This document shows positions 35,478-44,417 of a stretch of 64,000 bases of DNA, one piece after another (the stretch's first letter is position 1; each line of letters opens with the position of its first letter). The position numbers and the translations under genes are program-made. Under the pieces are notes generated by a model. It was not told the origin of the DNA and made no database searches. It saw nothing but the letters and a program-made list of their open reading frames with translations. The stretch is from contig NZ_JAAQPI010000010.1 of the NCBI RefSeq assembly GCF_011683955.1, positions 124,001 through 188,000 on the forward strand, read 5' to 3'. This DNA is from Pseudomaricurvus alkylphenolicus. GTDB lineage: Bacteria; Pseudomonadota; Gammaproteobacteria; Pseudomonadales; Cellvibrionaceae.

Positions 35478-38400
35478 AATTGAGCTTGACCGCTACTCGA
35501 GCGGTTCGCCGTGACTTGATATTTTCCCGCGGGATTAAAGCATTAATAAGGGGATCGGCGTTTTCCAGATTGTCGACCCGCAATTCCACTTGCCAGCGTT
35601 GCGCGGGCGATCGGTAACCCACCTTGACATCGCTTGATGTGAAATCGGACGCTTGCTCCCGAGTATAAAAACCACTGTCTCCAGGCCTGTAGCGTGCGCT
35701 GTTTGCTGCAAAGAAGAACCCCGCCGGATGATGGTAAGCGAGTGAGAGTTTTACGCTGTGGAGGTCCGCTTCGGTGCGGGTGGCCGCCAGGCTGCCAAGG
35801 TCAGGGTTTGTAGCTGCGACTGACAGCCCTTGAATCTTCTCCTCCAGTGTTGAGCGAACAAATCGATATCGCGCTGCCACAGACCAGCGGTCACCCAGTA
35901 GTTGGTTAGCCTCCAGGCTGAAGCTGTGTTCCCGATAGTCCAGTTGCTTGGGCAGGGTTATAGCGCTGATCTGAGCAGAAGCCAGTTGGTTAACAAATGC
36001 GCCCTGGAGCGCTTTGCCCCGCTGACGAATCTGTTGATACTGCAGATCGAGAAAGAACTCCGCCGACGGACTGTACTGCAAACCAAGGCCAACACTATCA
36101 AACTCGGATCCCGGCAGGGTCGGTGCCAGGGAAATCACCGAGCGATAAGCCTGCAGAAAACCGGCCAGTTGAGTGGGTTCCAGACGCAGATTCTGGTCAG
36201 CGGCCAGGCCGCCGAGTGAGGCACTGTAGGCCGCTCGCAGACGCCAGCGGGAATTCATGTCCCAGGTGATGCCAAATTTTGGTGACCAGCGTTGTTTGTC
36301 CAATTCACCGGCGCTGGCGGGGGAGGAGGAGAAGGTCGGCAGCTGCAGGGATTCCCAGCTCAACCCCAGGGTGGTCTGAACTCTGGTATTCAAGCCCAGG
36401 GTCAAGTAGGTATAGGCGGTTGCACGCCTCAGGTCTTGTTCCGATTGCGTCAGCCAAGCCGGGTCGCCAAAGAAAGGACGTGTTGTCTCCAGTAGGTGAT
36501 CCAGCTGTTGAGACAGATCGACCTGACCATCCTGCAGACGTATTCCGGAAATCCAGAGGCGTTTTGCACTTTGATCCAGATGACTGACCGCCAAAAAGTT
36601 CAGATTTTCTTCGACGTTGGTACGAGCCTGAAAGGGGAGCCGGGCGGCGTCAATGATGGCGCCGTTCAATTGGCTCAGCAGTGGTGACAGGGTGGGTGTC
36701 TGGAAAAGAGAGTCGGAGCCCCAACGACCCAGCATAATCAGAGAATCACGACCGGGTTGCCAGTTCTGGCGAAGCCCCAGCGTCAGCAGTTCAATATCCG
36801 AGTCAGTATCTTCTTCGGACAAGCTTGAGTTGGAGGTTCTCTCGCCATCAAGGCTGGTTTCTCCGGCGAGCAGGTACAGGTTTTGCTCTGAGGTGATCTG
36901 GTGTTTTAGCTGAAAAATGGCCAGCCCCAGGTCAAACGTTGATTGCAGTGGGTTGACGTCCAGCAATTGCAAAGATTCACCGGCGGCAAGATCCAGTCCC
37001 ACAGATGTGTGCTGCCCGGCAAAAAAACCACCCATTTGAACCAGTGCTTCTCCGTCGTCATTCAGGGAGCTGTTAACATCGAGACCATAATATCTGTTAT
37101 CAAAGAAGGCCGAATATTCCTGATTGCTGACGAATCGGGACAATGGCCCGGTTTGTACCGGAGCCAGCAGGTTGGCCAGCAGTAATTCGCTGGCAATGGC
37201 CGCATCGGTGCGCAGCAGGTTGGTACCGCTATCGCGACTTAAGCTCTCTGCCAGAAAGCGATGGGCGGAATAATTGCTGTAATCAGCCTGTATGGCCATG
37301 CCGGCACTGCGCACAGCGCGGGTCGACATACCCAGTCGCTCATAGATGGTGGCGAGGTTGGTCTTGCGAACCGACAAGTCCTGATCCAATAACAAGCGCG
37401 AGCGGAACAGGCTGCGATTGTCGTTGAGTTCGATGGCTTTGTGCAAGGCTCTGGCTGCATTGCTGTAGCGGTTGAGCTGCTTGTCCAGCAGAGCCTGGTA
37501 AAACAGCGGGGTAGGGTCGTGGCGATCCAGCGAGTGCGCCAGTGAAAATTCCTTCGCCGCCCTGGCCTGCTCGCCGTTTTCCGCCAGCGCCTTGCCCAGA
37601 TAGCTTCGCAGCAGTGAGCGATTGGGTTCCATAACCACGGCCAGCTTCAACGATTCCAATCCCTGTTGCGCCCGCCCTTGCTGGAAGGCGCCCAGTCCTT
37701 CTCCGAGCCAGACGTTGGCAAAGTGGTTGTCCAGTTGATGCGCTCGCTGGAAGGCCTGCCATGCGGATTGGTGGGCGCCTTCGGCAGCCGCCATAAAACC
37801 TTGCAGTGTGATGGCCGCAACATTGTCCGGCGCCAGCTGCAGACTCTTATCCAGGGATTGCTGCGCTTGTCGGTGCAGGCCGCTACTGAATTGGAGCTCT
37901 GCAAGATGGGCCCAGGATGCCCCAAAATTCGACTGCTTCTGCAATGACTGCCTGACAGCGGCGAGCGCCGCGGGAATATCGCTGCGGGCCTGTAAATAGT
38001 AGGAATAAGCGAGCCACTGGGAGGCCGATTGCAATTCCTCAGCTTTAATCGGCAACGATTGCGAAGACGTGACGGCAGCCATCATTATGGTTAGTGCCGA
38101 ACTCAACTTGTTCGGTGGCCCCGTCATCATCAGTTGCCGAGCCTCGTCCAGCCGGCCACTCATCAGCTTCAGGCTGGCGGCGTAGAGTCTGGCGTTATCG
38201 CTGTTTAATCTGTTTGGCGGCGGAGAAGATTGTACCGCCTGTTTGAGATTGCCACGGCGATAGAACTGCAATGAAACTTGTAGACTGTCGGCGTCAGCTG
38301 GAGTGAATGCCAATTCGGAGGGTACCAGAACCGGTGGATAATACAGCCAGTGATGGAGCTCACGGTAGTCGTTGCTGAGGGAGTGTTTTTCAAGTCCGGA

Positions 38401-38925
38401 CTCCGAGATCGTCGCCACTTCACCGGCTCTGACACTGAGTGATTCCGAGTGGCTGTCAATGTCGACCTCGCCTTCCACGATGGCATAGGCGGTATCCCCA
38501 TGGCGCGATACGCTGAGATTGAATTCTGTGCCGCGAATGGCGCCGGTGGCCGATGGAGTGAGAATCTGCACCGACTCCGGTGTTCGGCGGCTGAAAAAAT
38601 AAAACAGTCCCTCAACAATACTCAGGGTTATCGAATCGCTCGGTTCGGCTGGCGCTACCAGATTGACCAGGCTCAGTTCTCCGATCCGCAGTATCGCGCC
38701 GCTGGAGAGCTGCACGGCAGCCTGGCTGTCATCACCGGTGCGCAGACGGGTGTTCGCTCCCACCCGCTGCTGTTCTACCACTTGAAGCCACACATGGCCG
38801 TCATTGGAGTAATCAACGCTACCGCGCACTGAAACGATGGTTGCACTGAAGGGTTCATCGGCCCAGACCGGCAAAGCGCCAAGGAATAGAATCCATAGCC
38901 ACAATCCACGACTGATCCCCAGCAT
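35473..38925 (-). CDS. FecR domain / TPR / outer-membrane-barrel fusion protein
   Basis: The 1150-residue protein has a signal peptide (residues 1-22), a FecR-type domain (about 28-175, with TPSATGAIRGTEFNL), a helical TPR region (about 210-560; AQQSLDKSLQLAPDNVAAITLQG and similar repeats) and a C-terminal stretch of alternating strands (about 600-1150) ending TARVAVKLNW, as in outer-membrane barrels. There is no plug domain, so it is not an ordinary TonB receptor. FecR domains normally read out a receptor's state in the periplasm; here a sensor-like domain, a protein-interaction scaffold and a barrel are in one chain. A surface-assembly or signalling role is possible. AAGGAA precedes the start. 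Convergent with the AraC gene. Confidence 0.75.
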   Translation of the reverse strand: MLGISRGLWLWILFLGALPVWADEPFSATIVSVRGSVDYSNDGHVWLQVVEQQRVGANTRLRTGDDSQAAVQLSSGAILRIGELSLVNLVAPAEPSDSITLSIVEGLFYFFSRRTPESVQILTPSATGAIRGTEFNLSVSRHGDTAYAIVEGEVDIDSHSESLSVRAGEVATISESGLEKHSLSNDYRELHHWLYYPPVLVPSELAFTPADADSLQVSLQFYRRGNLKQAVQSSPPPNRLNSDNARLYAASLKLMSGRLDEARQLMMTGPPNKLSSALTIMMAAVTSSQSLPIKAEELQSASQWLAYSYYLQARSDIPAALAAVRQSLQKQSNFGASWAHLAELQFSSGLHRQAQQSLDKSLQLAPDNVAAITLQGFMAAAEGAHQSAWQAFQRAHQLDNHFANVWLGEGLGAFQQGRAQQGLESLKLAVVMEPNRSLLRSYLGKALAENGEQARAAKEFSLAHSLDRHDPTPLFYQALLDKQLNRYSNAARALHKAIELNDNRSLFRSRLLLDQDLSVRKTNLATIYERLGMSTRAVRSAGMAIQADYSNYSAHRFLAESLSRDSGTNLLRTDAAIASELLLANLLAPVQTGPLSRFVSNQEYSAFFDNRYYGLDVNSSLNDDGEALVQMGGFFAGQHTSVGLDLAAGESLQLLDVNPLQSTFDLGLAIFQLKHQITSEQNLYLLAGETSLDGERTSNSSLSEEDTDSDIELLTLGLRQNWQPGRDSLIMLGRWGSDSLFQTPTLSPLLSQLNGAIIDAARLPFQARTNVEENLNFLAVSHLDQSAKRLWISGIRLQDGQVDLSQQLDHLLETTRPFFGDPAWLTQSEQDLRRATAYTYLTLGLNTRVQTTLGLSWESLQLPTFSSSPASAGELDKQRWSPKFGITWDMNSRWRLRAAYSASLGGLAADQNLRLEPTQLAGFLQAYRSVISLAPTLPGSEFDSVGLGLQYSPSAEFFLDLQYQQIRQRGKALQGAFVNQLASAQISAITLPKQLDYREHSFSLEANQLLGDRWSVAARYRFVRSTLEEKIQGLSVAATNPDLGSLAATRTEADLHSVKLSLAYHHPAGFFFAANSARYRPGDSGFYTREQASDFTSSDVKVGYRSPAQRWQVELRVDNLENADPLINALIPRENIKSRRTARVAVKLNW

Positions 38926-39080
38926 TGACCGATTCCTTGAATTCTGTCCTCTTGGTAGCTTAGTTCAAGGTCAAGGCCGTTCAAGCTGGCGACAGTTAGC
39001 GGTGTTTCGTTAAGCAGGACTGGTCATCACTTGCCTCCAGAACCAACCTGGGAAATTGCGGTCAGACCAATTCTGGAGTA

Positions 39081-39091
39081 TTGTATTACAA
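39081..39091. promoter_or_regulatory. FadR-type operator ahead of the GntR gene
   Basis: TTGTATTACAA fits the FadR-subfamily consensus TnGTnnnACnA and lies 27 bases before the GntR start, suggesting autoregulation. Confidence 0.6.
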
Positions 39092-39117
39092 GTTGTTATT
39101 TTGGAGATGTTAGTGAC

Positions 39118-39903
39118 ATGGCGGCCGATCAACAGAGTAGTGGCAAGCGACTGTATCAACAGGTGGTTGATCAGATTTCCCAGCTGATCAATTCCGGTGA
39201 GTACCCGGTGGGAAGCCGCTTGCCTGCTGAGCGAGAGCTGTCGGAGAGATTCGGCGTCAGCCGGCCCACCATACGGGAAGCGGTGATTGCCCTGGAGGCG
39301 AAAGAGCGGGTTTCGGTCAAGGTTGGCTCTGGCGTGTATGTGCTTGAGCAGAAGAAATCCAAAGACCTGGATTCGAATGTCAGCCCGTTTGAACTGAAGG
39401 AAACCCGGGTCTTGGTGGAAGGAGAGGCGGCTGCCCTGGCGGCGACTATGATCACCGATGAGCAGCTGGAGGCGTTAAAGGCGGCTTTGGATGAAATGGG
39501 GCGGGAGAATGAGGCCGGTGATGTGACTTCCGATGTTGCCGATAAGAAATTTCACGCCGTCATTGCCGAGGCCACCAACAATAGAGTGCTGTCTTCTATC
39601 ATCGAAGGTTTGTGGGACGTTCAGGAAAATATGTCCCATATCAAAAAAGCCCATCAATCGGTGTGTCAGGCCAATCCCCAAGAGCGCATGGTGGAGCACC
39701 GCCGTATTTACGACGCCTTGGCCAATAGAGATCCACAAGCCGCCAGGCTCGCCATGCGCAAGCACTTTGCACGCAGTATCAATGCGCTTCACGCGGCGAC
39801 GGAGCAGGAGGCGGTTGACGAAGTGAAGCGCAGGCTCTCTGCCGCCAGAGAGCGCTTTTCAGTGGATCGACTCACGGACTCTACGGTTTCCTCTGCCGAA
39901 TAA
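39118..39903 (+). CDS. GntR-family (FadR subfamily) regulator of the alginate locus
   Basis: I use the ATG at 39118 (261 residues); the open frame runs back to 39031 without domain content. The winged helix is at the N-terminus (YPVGSRLPAERELSERFGVSRPTIREAVIALE) and the all-helical FCD ligand domain follows (about 90-230; VADKKFHAVIAEATNN and HRRIYDAL carry the usual metal-binding His/Asp). FCD regulators sense organic acids. Heading an alginate-type locus, it probably responds to a 2-keto-3-deoxy sugar acid and represses; matching operators lie before its own gene and before both receptor genes. Confidence 0.9.
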   Translation: MAADQQSSGKRLYQQVVDQISQLINSGEYPVGSRLPAERELSERFGVSRPTIREAVIALEAKERVSVKVGSGVYVLEQKKSKDLDSNVSPFELKETRVLVEGEAAALAATMITDEQLEALKAALDEMGRENEAGDVTSDVADKKFHAVIAEATNNRVLSSIIEGLWDVQENMSHIKKAHQSVCQANPQERMVEHRRIYDALANRDPQAARLAMRKHFARSINALHAATEQEAVDEVKRRLSAARERFSVDRLTDSTVSSAE

Positions 39904-40095
39904 TCTCTGGGGCGGGTTCGGCTTCTGGGTGCTTCAGCCGCTCGCCCTCAAGATTCTATGGCAACTTTCAATAACTCAATGGCTCAATGACTTTATGCGC
40001 ACCGTAGCAGCGCGCTCTGAGCGCGACGGGGCTTGGCTTCCAGATCTTCCATACCAGGGATTCAGATTCTTCGAATTCCACCTATCTATCTAAAT

Positions 40096-40106
40096 TGGTC
40101 ATACAA
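40096..40106. promoter_or_regulatory. FadR-type operator
   Basis: TGGTCATACAA matches TnGTnnnACnA and sits in the wider near-palindrome AAATTGGTCATACAATAATT, about 290 bases upstream of the receptor start. Confidence 0.5.
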
Positions 40107-40312
40107 TAATTGCGGCCCGATTCATGATTTTCGCCAGTAATCTATCCTGATTTCGTGGTGTTCCGGATTATAGTACCTCTAAAAAGACAAGTGCCTGTTC
40201 AGAATGCAACGTTCTGGAGTGGCATATTTGTAAAAAATGCCAATAAAAACAATACATTATAAATTTCATTTTTTGTCTTACTAAAAGATCTTTCCAATAT
40301 TCGATAATGTTA

Positions 40313-40350
40313 TTACCAATTGTCTTGGCAATTGGTCATCAAATTGGTAA
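40313..40350. promoter_or_regulatory. 38-bp palindromic region with repeated ATTGGT
   Basis: TTACCAATT (40313-40321) and AATTGGTAA (40342-40350) are perfect 9-bp arms; between them lie GGCAATTGGTCATCAAA, so ATTGGT appears three times. It lies about 45 bases before the receptor start and resembles the site at 40096 (shared ATTGGTCAT). Confidence 0.5.
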
Positions 40351-40394
40351 AGTCACTCTCGCTCCTATAAAACTAACTACGCAAGGGGATCATC

Positions 40395-43337
40395 ATGATC
40401 GAGAGATGTCTAACCACGGCCACAGTGACCCGCTTCTCCAGGACACTGCTAGCCACCGCTGTCGCTTCGGTAATTTCCATGTCAGCCATGGCAGAGCCCA
40501 TGAGCGAAGCCGAATTGATAGATTCGATTGAGGAGATTGAAGTTACCGGGATTCGTCGCAGTCTGTCCGCCGCCGCGGATATGAAGCGCGATGACGCCCG
40601 CATTGTTGATGCCATTGTGGCCGAAGATATCGGCAAGCTGCCGGACAACAATATTGCCGAAGCACTGCAACGGGTGACCGGTGTATCCATCAACCGGGAT
40701 TTTGGCGTCGGTTCCGAGGTTTCCATTCGTGGTCTTCCCCAAAACCGCGTGGAGCTGAATGGTCGCTCTACCCTGGGTGATGATCGCAACGGCGTCGACT
40801 TTCAGGATTTTCCATCCAGCTTTTTGTCCGCCGTGGAGGTGGTTAAGTCGCCAACACCCGAAATGATTGAAGGTGCACTTGGCGGTACCATCAGTATGAA
40901 AACCGTTCGCCCGTTGGATCTGAAGGAACCGGTGACAGCTATGTCTCTGGATGCCGAATACGCGGATAAAGCCGATCACTGGGCCCCGATCTTTAACGCC
41001 TCCGCCGGGGACATTTGGGACCTGGGCGATGCCGGTACTCTGGGGGTGACGGCGATGGTCTCATACCAGGACCGTACCCTGCGTCGTGATACCTCAGAAG
41101 TTTCGCTGTTTGTTTTCGACGATATTGATATTAACCAGGATGGCGTTGTCAACTCCGCCGACGCTGCACTGAACACTCCCACCGGCCACTACGTTGTTCC
41201 CACCGAGCATAAGTTTGAGCCCTTTACCGAGGAGCGCGAGCGCACCGCGTTGAATCTGTCCTTCCAGTGGGCACCCACCTCGGAAAAAGGCAATTTCTAT
41301 TTGGATCTGAATACAACAGATCGCTCCGGTGGTCAGGAGGCCTATTCGATCCTGCATGCGGGTGAGAACCCCGTTGCCACCGCCGACAGTTACGAAGACG
41401 CCAATGGTGCATTGAACAACTACCGTGCGGAAAGCCCGGTGATTATTCCCAAGTCCTGGAGTGAGTTCCGAGAAACCGAATCTTCCAGCTTTGCTCTCGG
41501 CGGCGAGTGGGATTTTACCGATAAACTGAAAGTTTCCGGTGAGATTTCCACAGCGGAATCCAAATCTAATCAGCCGCGCTCCGAATTCAACTGGCGAGCC
41601 ATTGATCCGGTGGCTGAAGCTGCCAACCCATCGGCTTCCAATGAGTACCGCCCGGATGCCGACATTATCGTCAGTGATGGCAGCGCGCCGAGCGTTGTCT
41701 ATGTCGGCGGAAATCCCTACCTGCAAACCGAAAACCTGGCCTTCCGTGAATACCGGGCCAGAACCCGCGACACCGATAATGAAGAAGATGCTTTGCGGTT
41801 GGATGTGGAGTACTTTCAGCCCGGAGATCTTGAGTGGTTTTCCTCCTTTAAAACCGGTTTGCGTGTAACTGACCGCAGTTATGAACGCAGCGAATCTGAA
41901 TATCGCGTTAAAGACATCCACAAAAACCTGAGGGATGCGGACGGTAATCCCATCGTTATCTGGCAGGACGATATTGCTGCGCTGTATCCGGGAGCGATTA
42001 TTGTTCCGGATGTTACCGGCGATGCGTTTGAGCATGCGGGTATCGCCGGAGAAAGTCATCTGACGGAATTCTCCGTTTACGATGCCCGCCAGCTCCAGAA
42101 TCAGGAGCGCACGTTCGGCATGGTGCAGCAGTTGTTGGCAGGAACCAACCTGGCATCCACCGGCAATCTGTCTGACAACTTGAGGGAATCAACCGCACAG
42201 TACGCGTTTGTGGAAGAGGATACCTTCGCCTTCTATGCGCAGGCCAATCTGGATTTCGAAAACGTTCAAATTGTCTTGGGGGGGCGCTATGTTAAGACCG
42301 AGCTGACTTCTACCGCCTATAACCAGGCCGGCGATGCCCTGGTCTCCGACAAAGGCGAGTACAGCGACTTCCTGCCCAGCATCAATGCGACGATTCATCT
42401 CAGTGACAGCACCCTTATGCGGTTTGCCGGTGCCAAAGTGATGCGTCGCCCGGACTTTAATCAGCTGAGCCCCACCTTTGAGTTCAACAGTGACCTGATT
42501 ACGGCTGACCGGGGTAACCCCAATCTGGATCCTTTCAGGGCCACGCAGTTTGATATTTCCCTGGAGCACTATTTCGGTGAGGGCAATATGGTGTCGGCGA
42601 CCATTTTCTACAAGGATGTGTCGTCGTTCCTGAAAGATACCCTGTATTGTGCCGACTTGCCCGACGAGGTGTTGAGCAACCAGAACCATTCTATTCCGGG
42701 TAACGTGTGTATCAGACCCTCCGGCTCAGGCGATTCTGCTTCCTACAGTTTTACCGAGGATCCGGCTGAGCTGGCTGCCTATGTCGCCGAGGGCCGCAAT
42801 GGTGTTTTGACCACCACGGTGACCAATGGCCAGAGCGGTACCATCGAAGGCTTTGAAATCGGTTACCAGCAGGCGTTTGATTTTCTGCCTGGCCTTTGGT
42901 CCGGATTGGGGGTGAACGCCAACTACACCTATTCTGACAGTGAAGATCCGGACGGTGTGCCGCTGCAGGATATTTCCGAAAACTCCTATAACTTCCAGTT
43001 GTATTGGGAGTACGGTGGCTTCGGTGTTCGTCTGGCCTATACCTTCCGCGATAACTTTCTGGATGAGACGGGCCAAAAGCGTACCGCACGCGTGGGTGAG
43101 CAGGTTTCCTTCCTCGACCCGGAGTCGAGTGATCCGACCCAGGGTACCGATTTCCGGGATGATCTGGAGCAGTGGGACTTGTCGGCCAATTGGGATATTA
43201 ACGATAACTTCAGCGTTGTGGCCAGTATTAATAACCTGACCGCTGAACCCACCGTTAATCAGAGCATTACCGGTACCACCTGGCAGGTGCGTGAGACGGA
43301 CCGCCGTTTCAATTTGGGCCTGCGGGCGAAATTCTAG
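40395..43337 (+). CDS. TonB-dependent receptor of the alginate locus
   Basis: The 980-residue protein has a signal peptide (residues 1-32), the TonB-box-like IEEIEVTGIRRSL, then DIGKLPDNNIAEALQRVTGV and SIRGLPQNRVELNGR, which mark the Xanthomonas/Caulobacter-type receptors (TonB-dependent receptor family TIGR01782, from memory) usually tied to carbohydrate uptake. The barrel ends with the terminal Phe of LRAKF. AAGGGG precedes the ATG. Being downstream of GntR operators and followed by SDR and lyase genes, it should import alginate oligomers. A REP-type fragment follows its stop. Confidence 0.93.
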   Translation: MIERCLTTATVTRFSRTLLATAVASVISMSAMAEPMSEAELIDSIEEIEVTGIRRSLSAAADMKRDDARIVDAIVAEDIGKLPDNNIAEALQRVTGVSINRDFGVGSEVSIRGLPQNRVELNGRSTLGDDRNGVDFQDFPSSFLSAVEVVKSPTPEMIEGALGGTISMKTVRPLDLKEPVTAMSLDAEYADKADHWAPIFNASAGDIWDLGDAGTLGVTAMVSYQDRTLRRDTSEVSLFVFDDIDINQDGVVNSADAALNTPTGHYVVPTEHKFEPFTEERERTALNLSFQWAPTSEKGNFYLDLNTTDRSGGQEAYSILHAGENPVATADSYEDANGALNNYRAESPVIIPKSWSEFRETESSSFALGGEWDFTDKLKVSGEISTAESKSNQPRSEFNWRAIDPVAEAANPSASNEYRPDADIIVSDGSAPSVVYVGGNPYLQTENLAFREYRARTRDTDNEEDALRLDVEYFQPGDLEWFSSFKTGLRVTDRSYERSESEYRVKDIHKNLRDADGNPIVIWQDDIAALYPGAIIVPDVTGDAFEHAGIAGESHLTEFSVYDARQLQNQERTFGMVQQLLAGTNLASTGNLSDNLRESTAQYAFVEEDTFAFYAQANLDFENVQIVLGGRYVKTELTSTAYNQAGDALVSDKGEYSDFLPSINATIHLSDSTLMRFAGAKVMRRPDFNQLSPTFEFNSDLITADRGNPNLDPFRATQFDISLEHYFGEGNMVSATIFYKDVSSFLKDTLYCADLPDEVLSNQNHSIPGNVCIRPSGSGDSASYSFTEDPAELAAYVAEGRNGVLTTTVTNGQSGTIEGFEIGYQQAFDFLPGLWSGLGVNANYTYSDSEDPDGVPLQDISENSYNFQLYWEYGGFGVRLAYTFRDNFLDETGQKRTARVGEQVSFLDPESSDPTQGTDFRDDLEQWDLSANWDINDNFSVVASINNLTAEPTVNQSITGTTWQVRETDRRFNLGLRAKF

Positions 43338-43352
43338 CAAGCCGTAATCCAC
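43338..43352 (+). repeat. Partial REP-like fragment after the receptor gene
   Basis: CAAGCCGTAATCCACC just after the receptor stop corresponds to one arm of the hairpin repeat that flanks the RAYT gene at 58101 and 58695 (GTAATCCACC arm). The other arm is missing. Confidence 0.45.
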
Positions 43353-43460
43353 CAATGAAGCCGAGTAATACAAGGTGTAGAACACAAAGGTAAATAGCCG
43401 ACTAACAAACTTTGATCGACACCTCGAACAAAAATTTCAGATGTAAACACTGGAGATATT

Positions 43461-44213
43461 ATGAAGTTGGAAAACAAAGTAGCCATCGTCACCGGCGGCA
43501 TACGAGACATCGGCAAGGAAGTGTCTCTAAAGCTGGCCGCCGAAGGCGCCAAACTGGCGATCAACTATTACAGCTCCTCCGATCAGGCGGAAGATACGCT
43601 CAAGGCCGTCAAGGCGCTGGGTGCCGAGGCGATACTCGTCCAGGGTGATATGACCAATCAGCAGGATGTACAGCGTTTGATCGATGAAACCCAAAGTGCA
43701 TTCGGTAACCAAATCGATATTCTTGTGAACGTGGCTGGAGGCATCGTGGCCAGAAAAACGATAGCTGAAATGGATGAGGATTTTTTTGATCATGTGATCA
43801 AGTTAAATCTCAACAGCACGTTTTTGGTTACCAAGGCCTGCGTGCCGTTTATGCCCGAGGGCTCGTCCATTATTAACTTGGCTTCGCAGGCAGGCCGGGA
43901 CGGAGGTGGCCCGGGGGCTTCCGCCTATGCGACCGCCAAGGGTGCTGTGATGACCTTTACGCGCGCCATGGCCAAGGAGCTGGGTCCGAAAAATATTCGG
44001 GTTAATGCGCTGTGCCCGGGAATGATCAGTACCACATTCCACGACACATTTACCAAAGACGAAGTGCGAGGCAATGTTGCCGCAGCGACGCCACTGCGGC
44101 GCGAGGGGCACCCTGCAGAAATCGGTGACATTGTTGCCTTTCTGGCATCCGCAGAGTCCTCGTTTCTGACTGGCGTTAATCTGGATACCAATGGTGGTTT
44201 GTTGTTTTCGTAG
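43461..44213 (+). CDS. SDR-family oxidoreductase, probable DEH reductase
   Basis: The 250-residue classical SDR has TGGIRDIGKE as the dinucleotide loop (residues 11-20), NVAGG near 90 and catalytic S142, Y156 and K160 (YATAK). In alginate clusters an SDR reduces 4-deoxy-L-erythro-5-hexoseulose uronate (DEH), the end product of lyase action, to 2-keto-3-deoxy-gluconate. Its position between the receptor and the PL6 lyase supports that. The substrate is inferred from context. Confidence 0.85.
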   Translation: MKLENKVAIVTGGIRDIGKEVSLKLAAEGAKLAINYYSSSDQAEDTLKAVKALGAEAILVQGDMTNQQDVQRLIDETQSAFGNQIDILVNVAGGIVARKTIAEMDEDFFDHVIKLNLNSTFLVTKACVPFMPEGSSIINLASQAGRDGGGPGASAYATAKGAVMTFTRAMAKELGPKNIRVNALCPGMISTTFHDTFTKDEVRGNVAAATPLRREGHPAEIGDIVAFLASAESSFLTGVNLDTNGGLLFS

Positions 44214-44222
44214 TTTACCCCT

Positions 44223-44346
44223 GTCGCCCTCGGAGCGGGCTGCTACGTAGCAGCGGGCTGTGAGAGCCCGCCCCGCTTTATCGGCTACCGCGACAGAGAC
44301 TGAAATAGGGTGGTCGAAACCAGTCGCCCTCGGAGCGGGCTGCTAC
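44223..44346 (+). repeat. Direct 24-bp repeats with REP-like hairpin
   Basis: GTCGCCCTCGGAGCGGGCTGCTAC type sequence occurs at 44223-44246 and identically at 44323-44346. Between them is a hairpin GCGGGCT (44253-44259) / AGCCCGC (44265-44271). The block is between the SDR and PL6 genes, and its GTAGCAGCG motif recurs at 40004. Confidence 0.7.
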
Positions 44347-44417
44347 AGGGAATAGCGTCAAATTGGATTAAGAAAATGTCATTGATCTTTACACCCACCA
44401 AAAACAAAGGGCAAAGA

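Larger units (their letters stand above)
39904..40394. other. Intergenic region with REP-like hairpin and operators
   Basis: No gene. Holds a hairpin at 40011-40025 (CGCGCT/AGCGCG) within GTAGCAGCGCGCTCTGAGCG, a family of repeat seen again at 44248, and the operator sites listed separately. This is the promoter region of the first alginate receptor. Confidence 0.6.

Noticed and set aside
41094-42059. Minus-strand 321-codon frame
   Set aside because: It lies wholly antisense within the alginate receptor gene and has no domain or ribosome-binding site.
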